A DNA stretch of 64,000 nt, taken from assembly GCA_963708735.1 (NCBI GenBank), contig CAVPTW010000027.1, positions 1 through 64,000 on the forward strand, in the 5' to 3' direction. This document shows positions 17,607 through 26,890 of this stretch, piece by piece. Source of the stretch: JAGPUQ01 sp963708735 (GTDB lineage Bacteria; Pseudomonadota; Gammaproteobacteria; Pseudomonadales; Porticoccaceae). The translations under genes were made by a program, and so were the position numbers. Below the pieces are notes generated by a model, which saw only the letters and a list, made by a program, of their open reading frames with translations, was not told the origin of the DNA and made no database searches. Positions within the stretch are counted from its first letter, which is position 1; each line of letters begins with the position of its first letter.

Positions 17607-18392
17607 ATGAATCCAGCATTATGGGTCGCCAAGACGGGCGTCGATGCGCAGCAGCAGCGCATGGCCGTCATTTCCAACAATCTGGCCAACGTAAACACCA
17701 CCGGATTCAAGCGTGGTCGGGCGGTGTTCGAGGATCTGTTGTATCAGAACGTGCGCCAGGTGGGCGCCCAGTCGTCCCAGGACACCAAGTTGCCCTCGGG
17801 ACTGTCGCTGGGGACCGGGGTACGCAACGTCGCTACCGAAAAACTGTTCACCCAGGGCAACCTGGTCAACACCGAAAATTCCCTCGACGTGGCGATCCAG
17901 GGTCGGGGCTTCGTCCAGATCCTCCTGCCCGACGGCTCGATCGGCTACACCCGTGACGGGTCCTTCAAGCAGGACGACCAGGGTCAGTTGGTAACAGCCA
18001 GCGGGTATGTGGTGCAGCCCTCGATCAGCATCCCGGAAAACGCCCAGTCGATCACCATCGGCTCGGATGGCGTGGTGAGCGCGACGGTACCGGGCGACTC
18101 GGCGCCCAGTCAGGTGGGAACCCTGCAACTGGCGGATTTCGTCAATCCCGCCGGGCTGCAACCCATGGGTCAGAACCTGTTCAGGGAAACCGCCGCCAGC
18201 GGTGCGCCCCAGGCCGGCACCCCCGGGCTCAATGGGCTCGGCACCCTGTCGCAGGGCTTCCTGGAAAGCTCCAATGTCAATGTGGTGGAAGAACTGGTCA
18301 ACATGATCGAGACCCAGCGCGCTTATGAGATGAACTCCAAGGCGATTTCCACTGCGGACAACATGCTCCAGTACACCACACAAAATCTGTGA
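17607..18392 (+). CDS. flgG: Flagellar distal rod protein FlgG
   Basis: It builds the distal rod that crosses the P and L rings. 261 residues, matching the family length of 260. MNPALWVAKTGVDAQQQRMA, then NNLANVNTTGFKRGRAVFED. The tail SSNVNVVEELVNMIETQRAYE with NSKAISTADNML is near invariant for FlgG. ACAGGAG lies upstream. A stray repeat end sits in the gap before it, but the coding sequence is undisturbed. Confidence 0.97.
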   Translation: MNPALWVAKTGVDAQQQRMAVISNNLANVNTTGFKRGRAVFEDLLYQNVRQVGAQSSQDTKLPSGLSLGTGVRNVATEKLFTQGNLVNTENSLDVAIQGRGFVQILLPDGSIGYTRDGSFKQDDQGQLVTASGYVVQPSISIPENAQSITIGSDGVVSATVPGDSAPSQVGTLQLADFVNPAGLQPMGQNLFRETAASGAPQAGTPGLNGLGTLSQGFLESSNVNVVEELVNMIETQRAYEMNSKAISTADNMLQYTTQNL

Positions 18393-18411
18393 CAGATCTT
18401 CTCCTGAAAAG

Positions 18412-18426
18412 TGGCACGGTTTTCGC
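18412..18426 (+). promoter_or_regulatory. Candidate sigma-54 promoter upstream of flgH
   Basis: TGGCAC-N5-TCGC has the exact -24 box and one mismatch in the -12 box, with the required 10 bases between GG and GC. It lies in the 91-base flgG-flgH gap, 57 bases before the flgH ATG. It may allow extra transcription of the ring genes flgHIJ. Confidence 0.55.
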
Positions 18427-18483
18427 TGTGCTCATGTTGAGCGCCCTGAGCGCCGAATCATTGACACATGAGGTTTCCGACTG

Positions 18484-19167
18484 ATGATCCGCGGCGGCAT
18501 CTCGATACCGGGGGCAGTGCTTCTGTTGGCAGCGGCGCTGCTTGCGTCGGGCTGTGCGGGTGTCGGGCACAGCAGCGCACCCGAGCAGCCCCAGCCCCAG
18601 GCGGCGCTGCCGGATTATGGCCCCGTCAACGGCTCGATCTACAACCGCGCTACCGCGCGGCCGCTGTTCGAGGATGTCAGGGCGCGCGCCGTAGGCGATC
18701 TGCTGACGGTGGTGTTGGCCGAAAACATGAACGCCAAAAAATCGGCATCGACCACCACCCAGAAAGATTCCGCCATCGCATTGCCAGTGCCCACACTGTT
18801 CGGCAAGTCCGGAAAGGACCTTGATTTTCTAAACAGCGAAATTGACGCCAAGCGTGGCTTCAAGGGCACCGGCAACAGCGCCCAGAGCAACGCGCTGACG
18901 GGGACCATCACGGTGACGGTGGTGGATGTATTTCCCAACGGTAATCTGCTGGTGCGCGGGGAAAAAAAGGTCGAGCTCAATCGCGGTGAAGAGCACATCC
19001 GCATCAGCGGCATCGTGCGCCCGGCGGACGTATCCCCGGCCAACACCATACCTTCCACCCGGATCGCCGATGCGCGCATCACCTATGCCGGCACCGGGGA
19101 ACTGGCCGATGCGAACGCCGCCGGCTGGCTGGGGCGCTTCTTCAGCAGTGTGATCTGGCCCTTTTAG
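18484..19167 (+). CDS. flgH: Flagellar L-ring lipoprotein FlgH
   Basis: It forms the outer-membrane bushing around the rod. 227 residues. A lipoprotein signal peptide ends in LLASGC, with the modified cysteine near residue 22. The FlgH core shows GSIYNRATARPLFEDVRARAVGD, LTVVLAENMNAKKSAST, FKGTGNSAQSNALTGTITV and GEKKVELNRGEEHIRISGIVRP. The start ATG lies 91 bases after flgG and is preceded by TGAGG. It is probably translated with flgI, which follows after 14 bases. Confidence 0.96.
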   Translation: MIRGGISIPGAVLLLAAALLASGCAGVGHSSAPEQPQPQAALPDYGPVNGSIYNRATARPLFEDVRARAVGDLLTVVLAENMNAKKSASTTTQKDSAIALPVPTLFGKSGKDLDFLNSEIDAKRGFKGTGNSAQSNALTGTITVTVVDVFPNGNLLVRGEKKVELNRGEEHIRISGIVRPADVSPANTIPSTRIADARITYAGTGELADANAAGWLGRFFSSVIWPF

Positions 19168-19181
19168 TTAGAGGAATTGAT

Positions 19182-20315
19182 GTGAACCCACGCCAAGCTG
19201 TGAATCTCCCCTCGCGCGCCGCCGTACTGGCGATGCTGGCCGCCCTGATGTGCTTCGGTGGCGCCGCCCATGCCGAGCGGGTGAAAGATATCGCCATGGT
19301 CGAGGGCGTGCGCAGCAACCAGCTGATCGGCTATGGCCTGGTGGTGGGGCTGGACGGTTCCGGCGACCAGACCAGCCAGACGCCGTTCACGGTGCAAAGC
19401 CTCAAAAGCATGTTGGTACAGTACGGCATCACGCTTCCCGACAACGTCAAACCCCAGCTCAAGAATGTGGCAGCGGTTTCGATCCAGGCCGAACTGCCGG
19501 CTTTCGCCAAGCCGGGTCAGACCATTGATGTAACGGTTTCGTCGCTGGGCAACGCCAAGAGTTTGCGCGGCGGCAGTCTGCTGTTGACGCCATTAAAGGG
19601 CGTCGATGGGCGGGTGTATGCCATGGCGCAGGGCAATATGGTGGTCGGGGGAATCGGTGCCCAGGGTAAAGACGGGTCGAGCGTCACCGTGAATATCCCC
19701 AGTGCCGGGCGGATTCCCAATGGCGCCACCGTCGAGGTCGCCGTGGAAAGCTCGTTCAATCACAGCGACGGCATCGTCCTCAATCTGCATTCCTTCGATT
19801 TCACCACGGCGAGCCGGGTGGCTCAGGCGATCAACCGGACCCTGGGCGAAGGCTCGGCGAAGCCCGTCGACGGGGGCTCCATCTGGGTCACAGCGCCCAC
19901 GGCGGGGGATCGCGTGAGCTTTGTATCCGTGCTGGAAAATATCGAGGTAGAACCGAGCGATGCCCCGGCCCGGGTGGTGGTCAATTCTCGCACCGGTACC
20001 GTGGTGATCGGCAGCCATGTCCGCGTCTCGCCGGCAGCAATCACCCACGGCAGCCTCACCGTCACCATCGCGGAAAATTACGCAGTGAGTCAACCTGAGC
20101 CCTTCTCGCACGGCGGCGAAACCGTTGTCGTGCCCCAAAGCGATATCTCCGTCAGCCAGGAAACCAACCGCATGTTCCTGTTCGAACCGGGCGTGGCGCT
20201 TGACGATATCGTCCGTGCCGTCAATGGCGTGGGCGCCGCGCCCAACGATCTGGTGGCCATATTGGAGGCGCTGAAGCAGGCGGGCTCGCTGCGTGCTGAG
20301 CTGATCGTGATATGA
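19182..20315 (+). CDS. flgI: Flagellar P-ring protein FlgI
   Basis: A periplasmic ring around the rod in the peptidoglycan layer. 377 residues with a Sec signal peptide ending GGAAHA (about residue 30). The mature start is ERVKDIAMVEGVRSNQLIGY with GLVVGLDGSGDQT. TGTVVIGSHVRVSPAAITHG and the C-terminal ALKQAGSLRAELIVI are family hallmarks. The start codon is GTG, with GAGGAATTGAT upstream; an ATG two bases earlier would read into an immediate stop. The stop overlaps the flgJ start. Confidence 0.95.
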   Translation: MNPRQAVNLPSRAAVLAMLAALMCFGGAAHAERVKDIAMVEGVRSNQLIGYGLVVGLDGSGDQTSQTPFTVQSLKSMLVQYGITLPDNVKPQLKNVAAVSIQAELPAFAKPGQTIDVTVSSLGNAKSLRGGSLLLTPLKGVDGRVYAMAQGNMVVGGIGAQGKDGSSVTVNIPSAGRIPNGATVEVAVESSFNHSDGIVLNLHSFDFTTASRVAQAINRTLGEGSAKPVDGGSIWVTAPTAGDRVSFVSVLENIEVEPSDAPARVVVNSRTGTVVIGSHVRVSPAAITHGSLTVTIAENYAVSQPEPFSHGGETVVVPQSDISVSQETNRMFLFEPGVALDDIVRAVNGVGAAPNDLVAILEALKQAGSLRAELIVI

Positions 20316-21229
20316 GCAAGCCGCCGCTTCTGGGTTCCGACGCGCCCTCGGTTGCCGCCCATACCGCTTACACCGATTTCGCCAGCCTGGGCCGGTTGCG
20401 CGCCAGTGCCCACAACGACCCGAAGGGCAGCGCACGCGCGGTAGCCCAGCAGTTCGAGGGTTTGTTCGTCCAGATGGTGCTCAAAACGATGCGGGAAGCG
20501 AGCCTTGGCGACGGGCTGTTCGATAACGATCAGAGCCGGATGTACCGCGACATGTTCGACGGTCAGCTATCCACAACGCTGGCCGGAAACGGCGGTGTCG
20601 GCCTCACCGATGCAATCATGCGTCAGTTGGGCGGCGAAGTGCGCCCGACTGCGCATCCGGCCGGCACAGTGCCTTGGCCCGCTGCGGCGCGGCCCGCTGC
20701 GGCGCCACCCGTTGCGCGCCCCGCACCACCGGCGCTCGGGGTGCTAGAACAGCCTCTGCATTTCGTGCGTGCCGTCTGGGATCAGGCGCGCACTGCGGCG
20801 GCACAGCTCGGCACCGACGCAAAATTGCTGGTCGCTCAAGCGGCTCTCGAAACCGGCTGGGGCCGTCATGTGCCGCAACGACCGGATGGCGCCAGCAGCA
20901 ACAACTTCTTCGGGGTCAAGGCCGGTGGGCAGTGGTCCGGTGATCGGGTCGCAGTGCCGACCCTGGAATACCGCGATGGCGTGGTCCGCCGGGAGAACGC
21001 CAGTTTCCGCGCCTACGACTCGGTGGCGGACGGCTTCAACGATTATGTGCGGCTGCTGAAGTCCAACCCGCGCTACCGGGCGGCACTGGAGCTGGGCGAC
21101 GATCCACACCATTTTGCCCATGCCCTGCAACACGCCGGTTATGCCACCGACCCGGCGTATGGGCAGAAGGTTCTTGGCATCCTCCATGGCAATGTCCTTG
21201 ATGCGGCCGTCGGGGCGCTCAAGCCATGA
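20312..21229 (+). CDS. flgJ: FlgJ: rod-binding cap and peptidoglycan hydrolase
   Basis: It caps the growing rod and opens the murein. 305 residues (enteric 313). The N-terminal rod-binding domain has VAQQFEGLFVQMVLKTMREA and the SRMYRDMFDGQLS block. An Ala/Pro-rich linker (about residues 115-145) joins a C-terminal glucosaminidase-type domain with LLVAQAALETGWGRHVPQR (catalytic glutamate) and NNFFGVKA. This is the dual-domain form typical of gammaproteobacteria. It overlaps flgI by 4 bases. Confidence 0.95.
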   Translation: MSKPPLLGSDAPSVAAHTAYTDFASLGRLRASAHNDPKGSARAVAQQFEGLFVQMVLKTMREASLGDGLFDNDQSRMYRDMFDGQLSTTLAGNGGVGLTDAIMRQLGGEVRPTAHPAGTVPWPAAARPAAAPPVARPAPPALGVLEQPLHFVRAVWDQARTAAAQLGTDAKLLVAQAALETGWGRHVPQRPDGASSNNFFGVKAGGQWSGDRVAVPTLEYRDGVVRRENASFRAYDSVADGFNDYVRLLKSNPRYRAALELGDDPHHFAHALQHAGYATDPAYGQKVLGILHGNVLDAAVGALKP

Positions 21230-21245
21230 GCCAGACGGCCGCTAT
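21219..21245 (+). promoter_or_regulatory. Candidate sigma-28 promoter upstream of flgK
   Basis: TCAAGCCA-N11-GCCGCTAT compares with the FliA consensus TAAAGTTT-N11-GCCGATAA: the -10 has 6 of 8 matches and the -35 keeps AAG. It spans the flgJ stop and lies 48 bases before the flgK ATG. Class-3 control of flgKL is known in several bacteria. The -35 box is poor. Confidence 0.4.
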
Positions 21246-21292
21246 AACGGATACACGCACGTCCGCCGCCGGGCGGTCACGGACGGATACCA

Positions 21293-23206
21293 ATGGCTGA
21301 TCCCTTGAACATATCGGTTTCGGCACTGTTGTCGTACCAACAGGCGCTGAACACCACCAGTCACAATATCGCCAACGTCAATACTGCGGGCTACAGCCGC
21401 CAGCAGGTCGAGCTCGGCACTCAGTTGCCCCAGTACACGGGCGGCGGCTACCAGGGCAATGGCGTGCAGGTGGACGGCATCCGCCGCGTCTACAACGAAT
21501 TTCTGACCACTCAGGTGCGTGACCTAACCGCCAGCCGGAGCGAGGCGGACACGCTCCAGCAAGCGGCCAGTCAGATCGACAACATGCTGGCCGACCCCAA
21601 CGCGGGCCTCACGCGGGTGACGGGGCAGTTTTTCGCATCGCTCCAGGATCTGGCCAATGATCCGTCCTCCACCGCCGCGCGTCAGGTGGTGCTCGACAAG
21701 ACCGAGACGCTGGCCAGCCGGTTTCGCGATTTTTCCCGTTATTTCGACAGTCTCTCCCAGGGTGTGAACAGCGATCTGACCACGGCCGTGGATCAGGTCA
21801 ACTCGCTCGCGAAACAGATCGGCGATCTCAACCTGAGGATACAGTCCTCCACGGGCTCCAACGGGGCCCCGAATGATCTTCTGGATCAGCGCGAGGAGCT
21901 GATCCGGCAACTGTCCGAATACACGACGGTAGCGGTCGTGGATCAGGACGATGGCAGCCGCAATGTCTTTATTGGCGCAGGCCAGCCACTCGTGGTCGGC
22001 GGTCAAGTACACCAGTTGACCATGCTGCGCGATCCCTACGATCCCGGACGTCAGCGCATCGGCTTCGCCTCCGGAGGTGCGCCGGTCGACATCACCGGAC
22101 AACTCACCGGCGGCAAGATCGGCGGCCTGCTGGCGTTTCGCGATCAGGTTCTGGACCCTGCCTACAATCGTCTCGGGCAGGTGGCGCAGGGAATCGCTGC
22201 GACCATGAACGCCCAGCACCAGCTGGGCCTGGATCTCAATGGCAATATGGGCGGCGACCTCTTTACCATCGCCGCGCCGCAAGTGCTTCCGCGTTCCAGC
22301 AATACCGGCAGTGCGGTGTTAGGCGTCGCAGTAACCGATGTCGGCGCGCTCACCACCAGCGATTATCGCCTCGACCGCAACGGCACGACCTATTCCCTGA
22401 CCCGGCTGTCCGACGGCACCGTCACCAGTCTGGATGCCGCCGGTTTTCCGGCCGGCGCCGTCACCGTGGATGGCCTGCAGATCAATCTGGCATCCGGATC
22501 GATCAACGATGGCGACAGTTTTTTGCTACAGCCGACACGGGGCGCGTCCGGATCCTTGCAGGTCGCCGTTAGCGATCCCAACGCCCTCGCCGCCGCGAGT
22601 CCGATACGCACCGGCGCCGGGTCGACCAATAGTGGCAGCGGTACGATCAGCTCCGGGGTGGTCAATGGTCCGCCACCGGTCAGCGCCGACCTTACCGCCG
22701 CGGTCACCATCACCTTCAACAACCCGCCCACCAGTTTCAATGTGACGGGCGCGGGTACCGGCAATCCCACCAATATCCCGTTCGTCAGTGGCGCAGCCAT
22801 CAGCTACAACGGCTGGACGATGCAGATTTCCGGGCAGCCCGCGGTCGGCGACACCTTTTCCGTCGGCGCCAACACGGGCGGCGCGGGCGACAATCGCAAT
22901 GCGCTGGCGCTCGGTGCGTTGCAGTCGACCCACTCGCTGGATCAGGGCCAATCCACCTTTGCCGACGCCTACGGCAGCCTGGTCGCCACCGTGGGCGTGC
23001 GCACCCAGCGCGCCCAGGCCACCAGCGAGGCGCAGGGGGTTCTGCTCGACCAGACAACCGCCGCCAGGGACAACGTCGCGGGTGTCAATCTCGACGAAGA
23101 AGCGGCCAACCTGCTGCGTTTCCAGCAAGCCTACCAAGCGGCCGCGCGCGTGATCGAAGTGGCCAACAGCCTGTTCGATTCCATCCTGAACGCCGTGCGG
23201 AGGTGA
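21293..23206 (+). CDS. flgK: Hook-filament junction protein FlgK (HAP1)
   Basis: The first junction zone between hook and filament. 637 residues, between the enteric (547) and Pseudomonas (683) sizes. The N-terminus SALLSYQQALNTTSHNIANV with NTAGYSRQQVEL and the C-terminus GVNLDEEAANLLRFQQAYQA with RVIEVANSLFDSILNAV are classic. The middle variable region (about 340-530) is Ser/Thr/Gly-rich and explains the extra length. The stop lies inside the GGAGGTGAG ribosome site of flgL. Confidence 0.96.
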   Translation: MADPLNISVSALLSYQQALNTTSHNIANVNTAGYSRQQVELGTQLPQYTGGGYQGNGVQVDGIRRVYNEFLTTQVRDLTASRSEADTLQQAASQIDNMLADPNAGLTRVTGQFFASLQDLANDPSSTAARQVVLDKTETLASRFRDFSRYFDSLSQGVNSDLTTAVDQVNSLAKQIGDLNLRIQSSTGSNGAPNDLLDQREELIRQLSEYTTVAVVDQDDGSRNVFIGAGQPLVVGGQVHQLTMLRDPYDPGRQRIGFASGGAPVDITGQLTGGKIGGLLAFRDQVLDPAYNRLGQVAQGIAATMNAQHQLGLDLNGNMGGDLFTIAAPQVLPRSSNTGSAVLGVAVTDVGALTTSDYRLDRNGTTYSLTRLSDGTVTSLDAAGFPAGAVTVDGLQINLASGSINDGDSFLLQPTRGASGSLQVAVSDPNALAAASPIRTGAGSTNSGSGTISSGVVNGPPPVSADLTAAVTITFNNPPTSFNVTGAGTGNPTNIPFVSGAAISYNGWTMQISGQPAVGDTFSVGANTGGAGDNRNALALGALQSTHSLDQGQSTFADAYGSLVATVGVRTQRAQATSEAQGVLLDQTTAARDNVAGVNLDEEAANLLRFQQAYQAAARVIEVANSLFDSILNAVRR

Positions 23207-23208
23207 GT

Positions 23209-24453
23209 GTGCGGATTTCCACCAGTCAGCAGCAGTTGCAGTCCGTCCAGGCGATGCAGGAACAGCAGTCCCGACTGGCGCGTACGCAGCTGCAGATTTC
23301 GAGCGGACAACGCATCCTGGTGCCGTCCGATGACCCGACGGGCGCCAAGCAGATGCTGGATCTCGGCGCGACGATCGGCACGACCGGGCAATACCAGCGC
23401 ACTGCCGACGTCGCCGAGGCGCGGCTGGGCGCCGAAGGCAATGCGCTGCAATCGACGACAAGTCTGTTGCAGCGAGTCCGAGAGCTGGCGGTGCAGGCCA
23501 ACAATGACACCCTCAGTCCGCCGGACCGCAAGGCAATTGCGGTCGAGGTGCGCGAGCGCCTGTCCGAACTGGTCGGCATCGCCAACAGCCGGGATACAAA
23601 CGGTGAATTTCTGTTCGGCGGTTATCGCGCCACGACCAAACCCTTCAGCGTCGCGCCCGATGGTTCGGTGGTCTACGCGGGTGACCAGGGCCAACGCCAG
23701 TTGCAGATCGGGGCCGACCGCCGCATCGCCGTCGGCGATTCCGGCGCGGCCGTGTTTCAGGCCGTGCGTAACGGCAATGGGACTTTCGTGATCGATCACG
23801 GCGCCAACACGGGGACGGCAATCGCCGACCCCGGCACCGTCCTCGACGCCGCCACTTGGCGGGCGAATCCGGATCAGTACACCATCACCTTTGTTACCAA
23901 CGGCGCGGGCCAACTGGCGTATCAGGTTACCGGCGCGACCAGCGGTCCAGTGGTACCGGCGCCACCCGCGGTGGCCCCAGCCGATGCGCCTGCCTACGGC
24001 AGTGGCGCTGCGATCAACTTTCAGGGCATCCAGGTAACCATTGCGGGCACGCCAGCGCCGGGCGACACGTTCACGGTCGCGCCCAGCCAGCACCAGGACA
24101 TCTTTGCCACCGTCGCTGCCTTTGCCACCGCGCTTGAAGCGCCAGCGATGGACCCGGCGGCACGCGCCGCCCAGCACAACGACATCAACCGGGCACTGAC
24201 GGATCTCGATCAGGCGTTGCAGCACATTGCCGATATCAATGCCGGCGTCGGCGGACGCCTCAATGCGCTCGACAGCCAGCGCGCCAGTAATGCTGACGAG
24301 CTGTTGCGGACCCAGGCGCTGCTGGCCCAGGTCAGCGATCTCGATTATGCGCAGGCGATCACACAATTGAATCAGCAACAGGTGTCGCTCTCGGCAGCGC
24401 AGCAGGCTTATCTGCGGGTTCAGGGGTTGTCGCTGTTCGATCACATGGGCTAA
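23209..24453 (+). CDS. flgL: Hook-filament junction protein FlgL (HAP3)
   Basis: The second junction zone, flagellin-like. 414 residues, longer than enteric FlgL (317) and near Pseudomonas size. The start is GTG 23209: GGAGG at 23199-23203 sits 5 bases upstream and the product begins MRISTSQQQ as FlgL normally does. A GTG two codons earlier overlaps the ribosome site. The flagellin-type N-terminus (QLQISSGQRILVPSDDPTGA) and C-terminus (AQAITQLNQQQVSLSAAQQA) are intact. A Pro/Ala-rich insert lies at about residues 245-265. Confidence 0.94.
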   Translation: MRISTSQQQLQSVQAMQEQQSRLARTQLQISSGQRILVPSDDPTGAKQMLDLGATIGTTGQYQRTADVAEARLGAEGNALQSTTSLLQRVRELAVQANNDTLSPPDRKAIAVEVRERLSELVGIANSRDTNGEFLFGGYRATTKPFSVAPDGSVVYAGDQGQRQLQIGADRRIAVGDSGAAVFQAVRNGNGTFVIDHGANTGTAIADPGTVLDAATWRANPDQYTITFVTNGAGQLAYQVTGATSGPVVPAPPAVAPADAPAYGSGAAINFQGIQVTIAGTPAPGDTFTVAPSQHQDIFATVAAFATALEAPAMDPAARAAQHNDINRALTDLDQALQHIADINAGVGGRLNALDSQRASNADELLRTQALLAQVSDLDYAQAITQLNQQQVSLSAAQQAYLRVQGLSLFDHMG

Positions 24454-24637
24454 TCGCGGTCGGATAACGCCGTCGGGTTTTCTTGCCTCCGTTTTCAAAA
24501 AACTATTTTTTAGCGCGCCGGCGCACAGCGCGGGGAAATTTTCCGATCAACCGGCGTCATTCCGGACGCTTCCCGGATTTTCCTTCGGGCCCCCGGTGCG
24601 GCCGCCCGGCATCACAAACTCCTTTCCTGAAAAACCC

Positions 24638-24664
24638 TAAAGTTCTTCCCGCTCGCGCCGTTAC
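24638..24664 (+). promoter_or_regulatory. Sigma-28 (FliA) promoter of fliC
   Basis: TAAAGTTC-N11-GCCGTTAC matches the consensus TAAAGTTT-N11-GCCGATAA at 13 of 16 positions with exact spacing, about 109 bases before the fliC start. It lies in the 319-base flgL-fliC gap (24454-24772). Elsewhere that gap has a short AT-rich stretch (near 24495-24515) but no gene that I can see. Confidence 0.85.
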
Positions 24665-24772
24665 CTTCCTTGGGAGCGGTAGACGCCATTGCGCAGGCAA
24701 GGCACCACCGCTTAACGCAAAGCCTGATGCGCACACACCAGTGATGCGCGGGTAGAACCAAGGAGCGCAATC

Positions 24773-26257
24773 ATGTCTCAGACCATCAACACCAATATCG
24801 CGTCACTCAACGCGCAATACAACCTGGACCGTTCGCAGGGCGCACTCCAGACCTCGTTGCAACGGCTGTCTTCCGGCTTGCGCATCAACAGCGCCAAGGA
24901 CGATGCCGCCGGTCTCGCCATTTCCGACCGCTTCACCACCCAGATCCGCGGCCTGGGCCAAGCCATCCGCAACGCCAACGACGGCATTTCGCTCGCGCAG
25001 ACCGGCGAAGGCGCACTGGGCGAAGTCACCAATAACCTGCAGCGGATTCGCGAGCTCGCCGTGCAGTCTGCCAACGCCACCAACTCCGCATCGGACCGCG
25101 CCGCGATCAATCTGGAAGTGCAGCAGCGCCTGGCGGAAATCGACCGCTCCGCGTCGCAGACCTCCTTCAACGGGCGCAAGATTCTCGACGGCAGCTTCGG
25201 TAGCGCCACTTTTCAGATAGGCGCGAATGCCGGTGAAACCATCGGCCTCGCGCTGTCAACCAGCATGCGCACCAACAGCATCGGCGCAATCGCCACCGCG
25301 ACCTCGGTTGACCTGAGCCCGGCATTTACGGGCACACCGGGCACGACGGGATCGCCGGCCACCTACACTTTCGATGCGGCTGCGCTTATAGGTGACTACA
25401 GCATAACTCCAGCAACCTTCACCTTCGGCGATCCGGACGGTACAGCGAGTGTGACGGTGACCCTGAACAGCAACATCACCACCACCACCGACTTGCTCAA
25501 TGCGATTACTGGCGATCTGGAATATGACGCGGGGACAAAGTTTTCCGCAGCTCTCAGCGGCAACAATGTGGTCCTGACGGATAACGCCAATACCGCTGGC
25601 AGCTTCAGTGTCAGCGGTGCCGACGCTTCCCTGATCACCAGCAACCAGATTTCCACTACCGCGGGCGTTGCTGACACGGCTCCGGTCGCGGCCACCAACG
25701 TAACGGTTGCCGGTGATTTCAGCATCCAGATCGGTACCAGCGCCGCCGTCAACGTGGCTAACGGCACTTACACTTCGGCCCAGTCGCTCACCGATGCAAT
25801 CAACACCGCGCTGGCAGGCAACGCTTCAGCGAGCGTGGATACCACGACCGGCAGGATCACCATCAACTCCGCTGAGGATGTCACCGTCGCTGGCACTACC
25901 GGGCTCACCACGCTGGGTTTCAGCGCCACCAACGTGGCCAGCGGCAGCTTGTCGGGAGCGAACGTGCTGGACGTCAATGCCGCCAACACAGTGATTCAGC
26001 GCGTCGATTCGGCGCTCACCAATGTGATCAACCTGCGCGGCACCTTCGGCGCCATCCAGAACCGCTTCGACTCGGTGATTACCAGCCTGTCCGCCACGAC
26101 AGAAAACGCTACCGCCGCGCGCAGCCGGATTCAGGATGCGGACTTCGCGGCGGAAACCGCCGCCCTGACGCGGGGGCAAATCCTGCAACAGGCGGGTATC
26201 GCGATGCTGTCCCAGGCCAACCAGCTGCCCCAGGCCGTCCTGGCGCTGCTGCGGTAA
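24773..26257 (+). CDS. fliC: Flagellin
   Basis: The major filament subunit. 494 residues. The conserved N-terminal D0/D1 region starts MSQTINTNIASLNAQYNLDR and contains LSSGLRINSAKDDAAGLAIS. The C-terminal region has RSRIQDADFAAETAALTRGQ and ends in QLPQAVLALLR. The middle (about 165-400) is a Thr/Ala/Gly-rich variable domain with two flagellin-IN-like repeats. It contains a fully conserved LRINSAKDDAAG and would be exposed to phage and host receptors. AAGGAG precedes the start. It is driven by a near-consensus FliA promoter, and a single copy is seen here. Confidence 0.97.
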   Translation: MSQTINTNIASLNAQYNLDRSQGALQTSLQRLSSGLRINSAKDDAAGLAISDRFTTQIRGLGQAIRNANDGISLAQTGEGALGEVTNNLQRIRELAVQSANATNSASDRAAINLEVQQRLAEIDRSASQTSFNGRKILDGSFGSATFQIGANAGETIGLALSTSMRTNSIGAIATATSVDLSPAFTGTPGTTGSPATYTFDAAALIGDYSITPATFTFGDPDGTASVTVTLNSNITTTTDLLNAITGDLEYDAGTKFSAALSGNNVVLTDNANTAGSFSVSGADASLITSNQISTTAGVADTAPVAATNVTVAGDFSIQIGTSAAVNVANGTYTSAQSLTDAINTALAGNASASVDTTTGRITINSAEDVTVAGTTGLTTLGFSATNVASGSLSGANVLDVNAANTVIQRVDSALTNVINLRGTFGAIQNRFDSVITSLSATTENATAARSRIQDADFAAETAALTRGQILQQAGIAMLSQANQLPQAVLALLR

Positions 26258-26325
26258 AGGCAAGGGAGGAGGCCAGCCCGAGTTGGAGCGTCATGGGCTG
26301 GCTACCGTGGACAAGGACATGAACT

Positions 26326-26355
26326 GGGAGACAGCGCCGCAAGGCGCTGTCTCCC
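26326..26355 (+). terminator. Strong hairpin downstream of fliC
   Basis: A perfect 13-bp stem (GGGAGACAGCGCC with GGCGCTGTCTCCC) closed by a GCAA tetraloop, 68 bases after the fliC stop. Only a short T-containing run (GTTCCCGTT) follows. It probably stabilises the fliC mRNA 3' end or limits read-through into flaG. Confidence 0.65.
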
Positions 26356-26381
26356 GTTCCCGTTGGTGAGGAGGCTGCGTC

Positions 26382-26789
26382 ATGAGTACCAGTAGTTATC
26401 TTCTTCCAGGCGGTGTTGGGCCAACCGTGGGCACGTCTTCGATTCCTGCGCCGGCCGGGCGGGAGTCGCGGCAGCGGCAGGATACCGCCGCCACCGGCAA
26501 TTCCGTGCCGGTAGCAGCGTCTCCCGAGTCGCCGGATCAGACCGCAGCGTCGGCGGCGGAGATTTCTCGGGCGGTCACGCAACTCAATGAATATGTGCAA
26601 ACAATCAATCGCGAATTGCAGTTCAGTGTCGATGAAGCGAGCGGGCATACGGTAATCACGGTGCTCGATGCCCTGTCCGGGCACGTCATCCGGCAAATAC
26701 CGGGGCACGAGGCACTGGCGCTGGCGAAAACCGTCACGCCGGATGGCAAACCGCCACGATTGGGCTTCTTGATGGTTGGCAAAGCTTGA
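26382..26789 (+). CDS. flaG: FlaG-family protein
   Basis: A 135-residue soluble protein. The N-terminal half is low-complexity (Pro/Ser/Thr/Gly/Gln), and the C-terminal half has the FlaG domain: EYVQTINRELQFSVDEASGH, TVITVLDALSGHVIRQIP and a final GFLMVGKA. FlaG proteins affect filament length in Pseudomonas, Vibrio and Campylobacter; the mechanism is not settled. GAGGAGG precedes the ATG. The last codons and stop lie within a 17-bp tandem duplication. It sits between fliC and fliD, as in Pseudomonas. Confidence 0.88.
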   Translation: MSTSSYLLPGGVGPTVGTSSIPAPAGRESRQRQDTAATGNSVPVAASPESPDQTAASAAEISRAVTQLNEYVQTINRELQFSVDEASGHTVITVLDALSGHVIRQIPGHEALALAKTVTPDGKPPRLGFLMVGKA

Positions 26790-26801
26790 TGGCTGGCAAA
26801 G
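26768..26801 (+). repeat. 17-bp tandem duplication at the 3' end of flaG
   Basis: CTTGATGGTTGGCAAAG (26768-26784) is followed directly by CTTGATGGCTGGCAAAG (26785-26801), one substitution apart, and then a partial third unit CCTGATGGC. The flaG TGA stop falls in the second unit, and the partial third unit contributes the -24 box of the fliD promoter. Confidence 0.85.
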
Positions 26802-26806
26802 CCTGA

Positions 26807-26821
26807 TGGCGCGCAACTTGC
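26807..26821 (+). promoter_or_regulatory. Sigma-54 promoter of fliD
   Basis: TGGCGC-N5-TTGC matches the sigma-54 core with one mismatch and correct spacing (10 bases between GG and GC), 70 bases before the fliD ATG. RpoN dependence of fliD is known in Pseudomonas. Confidence 0.7.
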
Positions 26822-26890
26822 GTACTTGATGGTGTAGCGGGCAAGGCGCCCCGCATCGGGTGCGATGGCCATCGGAAAAAGGAGGCAGCC

